Source: Gammaproteobacteria bacterium
GTDB taxonomy: Bacteria > Pseudomonadota > Gammaproteobacteria > Steroidobacterales > Woeseiaceae
Length of the DNA stretch: 6,267 nucleotides
Reading direction: 5' to 3'
Assembly: GCA_029881015.1 (NCBI GenBank)
Contig: JAOUNK010000199.1
Location: 1-6,267, forward strand
Below the pieces are notes generated by a model. The model ran no database searches, was not told the DNA's origin, and was given only the letters and a program-made list of their open reading frames with translations. Positions 1 to 4,969 of this stretch are shown here, piece after piece. Position numbers and translations under genes: made by a program. The first letter of the stretch is position 1, and every line of letters begins with the position of its first letter.

Positions 1-365
1 TCGCCCCGGCGATCGCGGGAGGCAATTCCTGCGTGGTACTGGCGTCGGAATCGAAGCCGCTGTGTGCGGTGAGCTTTGCCGAAGTCCTGCACGCGTCCGA
101 TGTGCCCGGTGGCGTCGTCAATATCCTTACGGGTTTCCGCGCGGAGCTCGTCGAACAGTTCGCCTCGCACATGGACGTCAACGCGATTGTCTATTGCGAC
201 GGTGGCAGGAAGGTCGCGACCAGCGTGCAGGAACTCGCCGCCGAGAACGTCAAACGGGTTGTGCAGCGCACGCGCGTCGACTGGACAAGGGACGATGCGC
301 AGCACCCGTACCTGATTCGGGATACCCAGGAGGTGAAGACCACCTGGCACCCGATAGGGACCTGA
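1..365 (+). CDS. Aldehyde dehydrogenase-like protein, C-terminal part (5' end outside window), lacking the catalytic domain
   Basis: The frame is open from base 3 and gives 120 residues up to the TGA at 363-365. The first ~70 residues match the cofactor-binding part of the NAD(P)-dependent aldehyde dehydrogenase superfamily. P-A-x-A-G-G-N-S-x-V-V at residues 2-12 corresponds to the usual PALAAGNTVVxKPSE, and VPGGVVNILTG (34-44) is the typical LPxGVVNxVTG. The following segment should carry FTGS and then ELGG and the catalytic cysteine. It instead reads AIVYCDGG, then AAENVKRVV, a hydrophilic DWTRDD stretch and a WHPIG ending. The protein therefore ends before the catalytic half, and the Lys of the KPSE motif is also absent (VLASE). 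I recall ALDH-like partner proteins with a WHPIG-type ending encoded beside a normal ALDH; that is memory, not a search. It may be a natural non-catalytic paralogue rather than a broken gene. The family is fairly sure, the function unknown. Confidence 0.75.
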   Translation, partial: APAIAGGNSCVVLASESKPLCAVSFAEVLHASDVPGGVVNILTGFRAELVEQFASHMDVNAIVYCDGGRKVATSVQELAAENVKRVVQRTRVDWTRDDAQHPYLIRDTQEVKTTWHPIGT

Positions 366-397
366 GACGCGACCTTATTCCATGCACAGGCATCGAA

Positions 398-403
398 TAC
401 ACT
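398..403 (+). promoter_or_regulatory. Possible -10 element (TACACT) at the start of the membrane-protein gene
   Basis: TACACT matches four of six bases of the sigma70 -10 consensus and lies only 4 nt before the ATG at 408. No convincing -35 is found 16-18 bp upstream (TTATTC at 375-380 is poor). If real, transcription would begin at or next to the start codon and give a leaderless mRNA. Read-through from the upstream ALDH-like gene, 42 bp away, is the alternative. Confidence 0.25.
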
Positions 404-407
404 AGCG

Positions 408-1091
408 ATGTATGCCGATGCCGTGTTTCACGAACAGCCCGACTGGTCACGTCGGCCAGGCCGTCGTCTTGCCCTCAACTTCCTGCCGTCGACACTGATC
501 GTCGTTGCGGCGCTCATGCTGCTGCGCCTGCCCGTCATGGACGCGTCGCTGCCGCTGACCGGGATCGTGGTTCGGATACTGGCCAGTGAAGCCAGGGAAA
601 GCACGCCGCCGCTGCCCGCTGAACGCGCGCCCGACGCCGCTGCGCCAGCCACGCCCGATACGCGTCCCGTGACATCTGTGCCGGCAGCTCCACCCGAGGC
701 TCGAGACTCCCTGGATTGGTACGAGCTGATACCGGACGCTGCGCGTACGGCAGCTGCCGAGCGTCCGCAGGAATACTCGATCAATCCGGGCATGGACGCG
801 AGGCGCCGCTACGCGGCCGAAAATTTTCCGGCAAGCCAGGCACCCGTGGAACGCCCGGTATGGGAAAACGTCGAGAGGGATACGCTGGGCCGCACGCTGT
901 TGCGTAGCGGCGATTGCTACCGGGTTGTCGACGATCCGAATGTCGGGAGCCGCGAAGCGTTCGAGACCTTCGGCCAGTTCATAGTGAGTTGCGGGCGCCC
1001 GTCGGACAAGCCGCGCGAACTGCCGTGGGTCAACGAGCTTCGAAACCGTCGAGAAGGCCAGGTTCGATACGGCCACCCAGCTGTTGAATGA
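408..1091 (+). CDS. Hypothetical single-pass membrane protein with Pro/Ala-rich linker
   Basis: I do not recognise a family for this 227-aa protein. Residues 1-20 are polar and basic (RRPGRR at 15-20). They are followed by one hydrophobic segment at about 22-41, so the likely topology is N-in with the rest periplasmic. Residues 64-97 are rich in Pro, Ala and Thr and look like a flexible spacer, giving a TonB-like layout without any TonB motif seen. The C-terminal part (about 150-210) looks folded and has two cysteines, C170 (GDCYRVVDDPN) and C195 (FIVSCGRP), which could form a disulfide in the periplasm. No Shine-Dalgarno precedes the ATG. The only nearby in-frame alternative is GTG at 423, also without one. 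It follows the ALDH-like gene by 42 bp on the same strand. Its last ~20 codons overlap the 3' end of the opposing kinase gene. High GC at third positions and the sensible membrane layout support a real gene. Confidence 0.7.
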   Translation: MYADAVFHEQPDWSRRPGRRLALNFLPSTLIVVAALMLLRLPVMDASLPLTGIVVRILASEARESTPPLPAERAPDAAAPATPDTRPVTSVPAAPPEARDSLDWYELIPDAARTAAAERPQEYSINPGMDARRRYAAENFPASQAPVERPVWENVERDTLGRTLLRSGDCYRVVDDPNVGSREAFETFGQFIVSCGRPSDKPRELPWVNELRNRREGQVRYGHPAVE

Positions 1092-2013
1092 CCTGGGTCG
1101 CACAATGGGTTCCGTACCGGGCGCACTGGCCAAGAGGCAGGTCGTTTGCCCAGCCGAACAGGAAGCCGGCGCAATACGCATCGCCGGCGCCGGTCGTATC
1201 GACGATTTTCTCGACACCGGCAGCGGGCTGCACGACGATTTCATCGCCGTGAATGATGACTGAGCCCTTGGCGGAACGCGTAATCGCGAAGAGATTGTCG
1301 AAATCATCGAGCGCAACGAGCGTGTCGTCGAAACTGCTCGTCTGCACCAGCGCGTTAACTTCATCTTCGTCGGCAACCACGATATCGACGCCGTCGCGCA
1401 CAAACTCCTCGAAGGAGTCACGATGCCGCTCGACGCAAAAGGAATCCGAGAGAGACAGCGCTATGGACGTTCCGTTCTTGCGGGCAATGTCGACGGCCTT
1501 GCGGGCCAGGGCCGGACCTTCCGCGATATCCCAGACGTAGCCTTCCAGCAGGATCGCCTTGGGCGCACCGACAGTGGCTTCCGTGATGTCGGCCACGCCG
1601 AGTTCGAGGCAGGCGCCGAGATAGGTCTGCATCGTCCGTTGCCCGTCTGCGGTGATCAGCACGTGACTGCGCGCCGTCGGCGCGCCGTTCTTCGCCTTTT
1701 GCAGGCGAATATCGACGCCGAGCGATTTCATGTCATGGTTGAAGATGCGCCCCAGCTGGTCGTCGCGGACTTTGCCGATGTAAGCGGCCGAGCCGCCGAG
1801 ATTCGCGAACCCGGCGATGGTGTTGGCAACGGAACCGCCCGACATCTCGGTCGCAGGACCCATCTGGTTGTAGATCTCGTGGGCACGGTCCTTGTCGATG
1901 AGCGTCATCGAGCCGGGCTCCGCGCCAATGGTGTCGAGGAAGTCAGTGTCCACGTGTGCCAGCACATCAACGATCGCGTTGCTGATGCCGAGAAGTTGTA
2001 CCGAGTCTGTCAT
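1030..2013 (-). CDS. PfkB-family carbohydrate kinase, adenosine-kinase-like
   Basis: This 327-aa protein is the usual length for bacterial adenosine/ribokinase-type kinases of the PfkB family, which transfer the ATP gamma-phosphate to a sugar or nucleoside hydroxyl. Visible marks are an N-terminal GISNAIVDVLAHVD (9-22), the glycine-rich substrate-site signature GGSVANTIAGFANLGG (59-74), and S-L-S-D-S-F-C-V-E-R-H-R (187-198), typical of the adenosine-kinase-like subgroup. The second PfkB signature is DTTGAGDAYCAGFLFGW (272-288), which supplies the anion hole and the catalytic base D278. The Mg/phosphate NxxE motif appears as D215-E-D-E218, with Asp in place of Asn. The ATG at 2013 was chosen because homology begins there and a weak AGG lies 6 nt upstream. 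The frame continues upstream to an ATG at 2160, but those 49 residues do not look like a kinase. The role is probably purine nucleoside salvage. Substrate specificity cannot be fixed by eye; a related sugar kinase is the alternative. Confidence 0.9.
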   Translation of the reverse strand: MTDSVQLLGISNAIVDVLAHVDTDFLDTIGAEPGSMTLIDKDRAHEIYNQMGPATEMSGGSVANTIAGFANLGGSAAYIGKVRDDQLGRIFNHDMKSLGVDIRLQKAKNGAPTARSHVLITADGQRTMQTYLGACLELGVADITEATVGAPKAILLEGYVWDIAEGPALARKAVDIARKNGTSIALSLSDSFCVERHRDSFEEFVRDGVDIVVADEDEVNALVQTSSFDDTLVALDDFDNLFAITRSAKGSVIIHGDEIVVQPAAGVEKIVDTTGAGDAYCAGFLFGWANDLPLGQCARYGTHCATQVIQQLGGRIEPGLLDGFEAR

Positions 2014-2047
2014 TGCGTGCCTGTCTGCCGGGTCGAAAACGGCGCAT

Positions 2048-2053
2048 AGACTA
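2048..2053 (-). promoter_or_regulatory. Possible extended -10 promoter of the kinase gene
   Basis: Read on the minus strand, this is TAGTCT preceded by TGG, an extended -10 arrangement (TGn before the hexamer). No good -35 is present 17 bp upstream, which an extended -10 can tolerate. Transcription would start near 2041, giving a leader of about 28 nt before the ATG at 2013. The hexamer matches only three of six consensus bases. Confidence 0.3.
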
Positions 2054-2205
2054 CCATCAGGCGCCGGCCAATTGATATGGCGAATCGGCGCGTTAGCCGG
2101 TATCGTGTTGCTCGGCGTGCAAACCGCCGGCACAACGGGAAACCAGACTGAGGCAACCAAAAGGCTCTCGGCTGCATCTATCTAGGTGCACGCTGCGATT
2201 CCAGC

Positions 2206-2211
2206 GAGGAG
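2206..2211 (+). promoter_or_regulatory. Strong Shine-Dalgarno deciding the DUF4956 gene start
   Basis: GAGGAG lies 7 nt before the ATG at 2219, the best ribosome-binding site in the window. It rules against the in-frame GTG at 2186, which would place this site inside the coding region. Confidence 0.85.
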
Positions 2212-2218
2212 TAAGAAA

Positions 2219-2866
2219 ATGCGGCGTTCGGGCAGTCTGTTGATTCCACTCACGTTGATTCTGATCTACTACGCGTTCTGGGTGTTCGTGGTGGTGTTTG
2301 CTCTCAAGCGTTATCCGGGCCTGGCCGAATACCTGCCGGTCGGCGGTATCGACGACCTCAAAGCCTCGGATATGGAGACCTTCGAGCCCGTGTACACGCG
2401 GGCCGAACGCGCGCTGCTCTCGCCGTCGTCCCCGATTCGCCTGCTGCTCGCATCGGTTGGCGCGCTCATCGTCACCGTGCCGATATCCTGGGCGTACTTC
2501 ATAACGAGTCGCGCGCGGCGCATCGACCAGTCGTTCCTGCAGACCATCATCATCCTGCCGGTGGTCGTGACCGGCATCGCAATGATCGTCGTCAACAGTA
2601 TTGCGCTCGCATTCAGCCTCGCCGGTGTGGTCGCGGCAGTGCGTTTCCGCTTCACCTTGAACCAGCCCTCCGACGCCATGTACATTTTTGTTGCCATCGG
2701 GATTGGCCTGGGCGCCGGTATCGGTGCCGTGAGTATTGCTGCCGTGATCTCGTTTACCTTCGTGATCGCCACGCTCATCATCTGGAAGCTCGAGTACGGC
2801 AAGACGCTTGCCGGGCCTTTCCTGACCATGCTGACACGCCGCGATGGTGGCGAAGACGACTATTAG
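2219..2866 (+). CDS. DUF4956-type integral membrane protein
   Basis: This 215-aa inner-membrane protein has about four membrane segments. They lie at roughly residues 6-29, 72-96, 107-140 and 153-189. A charged loop of ~45 residues (ALKRYPGLAEYL to RAERALLSP) lies between the first two. The C-terminal half fits the DUF4956 pattern as I remember it. A helix runs TIIILPVVVTGIAMIVVNSIALAFSLAGVV, followed by the characteristic VRFRFTLNQPSDAMYIFVAIGIGLGAG (141-167), an Arg-rich turn leading into a Gly-rich helix. The family has no settled biochemical role that I know of. The tail is acidic (GGEDDY) and should face the cytoplasm if the N-terminus, starting MRRSG, is inside. The gene is followed after 16 nt by the hydrolase-like gene on the same strand, so the two are probably co-transcribed and may work together. 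No promoter of its own was found. Confidence 0.8.
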   Translation: MRRSGSLLIPLTLILIYYAFWVFVVVFALKRYPGLAEYLPVGGIDDLKASDMETFEPVYTRAERALLSPSSPIRLLLASVGALIVTVPISWAYFITSRARRIDQSFLQTIIILPVVVTGIAMIVVNSIALAFSLAGVVAAVRFRFTLNQPSDAMYIFVAIGIGLGAGIGAVSIAAVISFTFVIATLIIWKLEYGKTLAGPFLTMLTRRDGGEDDY

Positions 2867-2882
2867 GGAGTCGCCGGTAACA

Positions 2883-3827
2883 ATGACGGATGAAACACAG
2901 CAACAGCGAAGTGTCCTGCTGATCCACGGACGGGATTTCAAACCTGCGGCGTCCACCTACCTGGAACTCGCTGTCAGCGCCATGCGCGCGGGGCTGGAGC
3001 GGGATGCGCCCGCCTGCCTCGAGTGCTTCGATCGCTTGTCGATCGATCTCGCGTGGTATGGCGACCTGAACGCAGAAGTCCTGCAAAAAAAGGGCAAGAC
3101 CTACGATGAGCACCTCGATGTGGGAGACCGTCGCAACGCTCTGCAGAAACTGAGTGAGATCACGCCGCGCAAAAAATTCGGGATCCGTCTCTATGACACG
3201 TTGCCGGGCAAGTCTGCATTGCCCGAGTTCTTCATGGATGTGAGTGCACCATTGCTTGGTGCCGTCGGCTTTCGCATGCCGGTGCTCGGCCGGATCGCGA
3301 AGGACTTTGCGGCGTACCTGGATAACCCCGAGTTTGCCGAGAAGGTGCGCGGGCGGCTGCGCGAGAAGTTGTGTGCGCTCATGGATCGGGGCGACAAAAT
3401 CATGCTGGTGACGCACGGTACCGGCAGCGTCGTCGCCTATGACGTGCTTTGGGAGCTCTCGAACGACACAGCCACGTACGCGGAGTACGGGCAGTTCAAG
3501 GTAGACCAGTGGCTGACCATGGGTTCGCCGCTCGGCGATCGCACCGTGCAGAAACGCCTGCTGGGCGCGCAGGAGCGCGTCGAAAGCCGCTTCCCGAGCA
3601 ATGTGATTTCATGGCACAACCTGGCGGCGGAAGACGATTACACCTGTCACGACACGACATTGGCTGACGACTTCAAGAAAATGATGGTGCAGAAGCGGGT
3701 CAGCGCCGTACATGACTACCGCATCTTTAACCTCGCCGTTCGCTACGGGAAGTCAAACCCGCACAGCTCGATCGGCTATTACATCCATCCGCGACTGACC
3801 AAGATCATCTCTGACTGGCTGGCTTAG
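2883..3827 (+). CDS. Alpha/beta-hydrolase-fold protein with atypical HGTGS nucleophile elbow
   Basis: This 314-aa protein has no signal peptide or membrane helix, so it is cytoplasmic. VLLIHGRDFKP (11-21) is the first core strand with the oxyanion-type HG. Residues 173-187 (IMLVTHGTGSVVAYD) align with the strand-elbow-helix that normally reads G-H-S-x-G-S-V-V-A-Y, but G179 stands where the nucleophilic Ser should be. WLTMGSPLGDR (210-220) is the usual strand after the nucleophile helix. D251/D252 (AEDDYTCHD) and H294 or H302 could be the acid and His. The start at ATG 2883 keeps the DUF4956 stop upstream, with AGGGAG 12 nt before it. An in-frame ATG at 2844 overlaps the previous gene, has no Shine-Dalgarno and adds residues unlike the fold. 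It is probably translated with the DUF4956 gene. It may be a pseudo-enzyme, or use another nucleophile such as S182 or S215. The fold is fairly sure, the activity unknown. Confidence 0.8.
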   Translation: MTDETQQQRSVLLIHGRDFKPAASTYLELAVSAMRAGLERDAPACLECFDRLSIDLAWYGDLNAEVLQKKGKTYDEHLDVGDRRNALQKLSEITPRKKFGIRLYDTLPGKSALPEFFMDVSAPLLGAVGFRMPVLGRIAKDFAAYLDNPEFAEKVRGRLREKLCALMDRGDKIMLVTHGTGSVVAYDVLWELSNDTATYAEYGQFKVDQWLTMGSPLGDRTVQKRLLGAQERVESRFPSNVISWHNLAAEDDYTCHDTTLADDFKKMMVQKRVSAVHDYRIFNLAVRYGKSNPHSSIGYYIHPRLTKIISDWLA

Positions 3828-4884
3828 GCCGGCCGATACAGGCGTCCACCAGTTCGGACTGAACCCGGGCGGGACTCTCGATCGTTGCGTAGAAACTGTC
3901 GAGGAAACGCAGGGTCTGCTTGCGCGTCTTGGCCTTGTAAAACTCGTTTGCCGTAACGAGATCGTAGATCGCTTCCTTGCGGCCGATAAAGGTCCGGACA
4001 GACTCGGGGATGTGTTCGTTGTTGTAACAGCGGCCGCGATACAGGCGCTCCTTCACATCGCGAATATTGAAGTTCACGCTGGGCACGGAGTGCGGTGCAT
4101 CCACGATACCCGACATGTCGAAGTCATAGGGAATCGGCAGAATGCTGCCCTCTTTTTCGCCGAACAATACGAAGTTATGGCAGCAAGGCTCGCCAGGCGC
4201 CGCCCGAATCGGCGAAAAATCCGTATTGCCGATCATGTACTGGAAAATAGAGCTCAGGTTCGTGTGGCGCGGATCCAGGAACCTTGTCTCGGTCGACGGT
4301 GTTTCGTTGACCTTTAGACCTATGCGTTTCGCAACCTGGTCCTTATGCTCGATCAGGAAGCCGAACGTGGTGTGCTCGCGGTCGTTCTTGTCGGCGTTCA
4401 CATAGGTGATGCGCAGCAGCCGCACTCGAAAACTGTTGTCCGTAAGGACATTGAAGATGCGGTACGCGAGGTGTTCCGAAAGCAGGGCCTGGGTGTAAAC
4501 CGACGGTCCCTTGTCGCAGTGCGTTACGAGTTTGAGCTTGTCCGAGCCGGAGAACAGCGTGTCCTTGACCTCAGACTTCTTGAAGTCGAGCCGCAACGGG
4601 GCCCATTTGCAGGTCTCTTCCCTACGGCGAAAATTGCCGCGCGTACGAATACCGAGCTCGACGGTAATCTCACCGGCTTCGGCATCGTTATAGGTCAGCG
4701 TAGCGGGCCGGTCTTTCTCGGCGCCCCTTTCTCGCATGATGGTCGTGAACGGTGCCCGGATCCGGACGTCGAGAATATCGTTGTTCATGAACAACGGTGA
4801 GGTCTTGCGCGACTCGTCCGCTGCGCCGGCGGCGCTTGCAAGCGTGAGCGCAAGCAGAAAAGCAACGGTTCTCAGCATCGTCAT
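3805..4884 (-). CDS. Exported protein with CotH/HipA-like kinase-fold hallmarks
   Basis: This 359-aa protein begins MTMLRTVAFLLALTLASAAGA, a signal peptide with a likely signal peptidase I cut after the A-x-A near residues 19-22, so the mature protein is periplasmic or outside. The mature part contains GIRTRGNFRR (78-87), PLRLDF (96-101), DKLKLVTHC (115-123), LAYRIFNVLTDNSFRVRL (139-156), YMIGNTDFS (216-224), HNFVLF (236-241) and PYDFDMSG (252-259). The order R-G-N, P-L-x-L-x-F, L-K-L, E-x-L-A-Y, x-N-x-D, H-N and Y-D-x-D resembles CotH-type secreted kinases, where Asp of YDxD binds metal; K118, N220 and D254/D256 are candidate active residues. This is motif memory and the match is remote. There are six mature cysteines, including an adjacent pair C234-C235. 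No good Shine-Dalgarno precedes either ATG (4884 or 4878). It is divergent from the phosphatase gene, and its 3' end overlaps the hydrolase gene by 23 bp. Confidence 0.75.
   Translation of the reverse strand: MTMLRTVAFLLALTLASAAGAADESRKTSPLFMNNDILDVRIRAPFTTIMRERGAEKDRPATLTYNDAEAGEITVELGIRTRGNFRRREETCKWAPLRLDFKKSEVKDTLFSGSDKLKLVTHCDKGPSVYTQALLSEHLAYRIFNVLTDNSFRVRLLRITYVNADKNDREHTTFGFLIEHKDQVAKRIGLKVNETPSTETRFLDPRHTNLSSIFQYMIGNTDFSPIRAAPGEPCCHNFVLFGEKEGSILPIPYDFDMSGIVDAPHSVPSVNFNIRDVKERLYRGRCYNNEHIPESVRTFIGRKEAIYDLVTANEFYKAKTRKQTLRFLDSFYATIESPARVQSELVDACIGRPKPASQR
3817..3834 (+). other. GC-rich hairpin spanning the hydrolase stop codon
   Basis: GGCTGGC (3817-3823) and GCCGGCC (3828-3834) can pair in the plus-strand RNA over 7 bp with one G-U pair and a TTAG loop that contains the stop codon. 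On the minus strand the same site has a C-A mismatch, so it favours the plus transcript. No run of T follows, so it is not a standard intrinsic terminator. It could still slow or stabilise the 3' end. Confidence 0.3.
4779..4796. repeat. Perfect 18-bp palindrome near the 5' end of the CotH-like gene
   Basis: CGTTGTTCATGAACAACG is identical to its reverse complement over all 18 bases. It lies inside the minus-strand coding region about 90-105 bp after the start, over the codons for F-M-N-N-D. As DNA it has the form of an operator for a dimeric regulator. As RNA it would make a 7-bp stem with a CAUG loop. A second, shorter palindrome, CCGGATCCGG, lies at 4756-4765. Confidence 0.5.
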
Positions 4885-4969
4885 TATTATTGATCTGTCG
4901 TCTGCTCAGGTGGTCAAAGTCTAGCACAGCCACTACACTGAGCATCCCGCAGCCAACGGACATCAAGCC
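4885..4969. promoter_or_regulatory. Divergent promoter region for the CotH-like gene and the phosphatase
   Basis: These 85 bp contain, on plus, TGGTCA (4911-4916), a 17-bp spacer and TACACT (4934-4939). Each hexamer matches four of six consensus bases. Transcription would start near 4946, about 24 nt before the TTG start of the phosphatase. On minus, TTGACC (4917-4912) overlaps the plus -35 almost exactly. Its matching -10 (ATCAAT, 4894-4889) is weak and would start RNA at or beside the ATG at 4884. The overlap of the two -35 elements implies that polymerase cannot sit on both at once. Confidence 0.5.

Larger units (their letters stand above)
2014..2218. other. Divergent intergenic region between kinase and DUF4956 gene
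   Basis: These 205 bp separate two divergent starts, so they should hold promoters for both genes. On the minus side only the extended -10 at 2048-2053 is a reasonable candidate. On the plus side I see no convincing -35/-10 pair ahead of the DUF4956 gene. The AT-richer stretch around 2171-2185 (TATCTA at 2180-2185) lacks a -35. Short inverted repeats are present (for example GCCGG near 2095 and CCGGC near 2130), but none forms a terminator-like or riboswitch-like structure that I can defend. Confidence 0.5.

Noticed and set aside
447..1421. Long minus-strand open frame of 324 codons across the membrane-protein and kinase genes
   Set aside because: It lies antisense to 408-1091 and in another frame of the kinase. 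Its product is Arg/Ser-rich with no domain, as expected of a shadow in GC-rich DNA.
2014..2160. N-terminal extension of the kinase to an in-frame ATG at 2160
   Set aside because: The extra 49 residues (rich in Pro, with no kinase features) do not resemble the family, and family homology begins at the ATG at 2013, so the shorter start is kept.
2186..2218. GTG at 2186 as start of the DUF4956 protein
   Set aside because: It has no Shine-Dalgarno and would swallow the strong GAGGAG that sits 7 nt before the ATG at 2219.
2844..2882. ATG at 2844 as start of the hydrolase-like protein
   Set aside because: It overlaps the previous coding region, lacks a ribosome-binding site and adds 13 residues before the first core strand with no fold support.
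2093..2956. Minus-strand open frame of 287 codons over the DUF4956 gene
   Set aside because: The translation is rich in His, Arg, Asp and Gly, the usual complement of a membrane-protein gene read backwards. No start signal or family features were seen.
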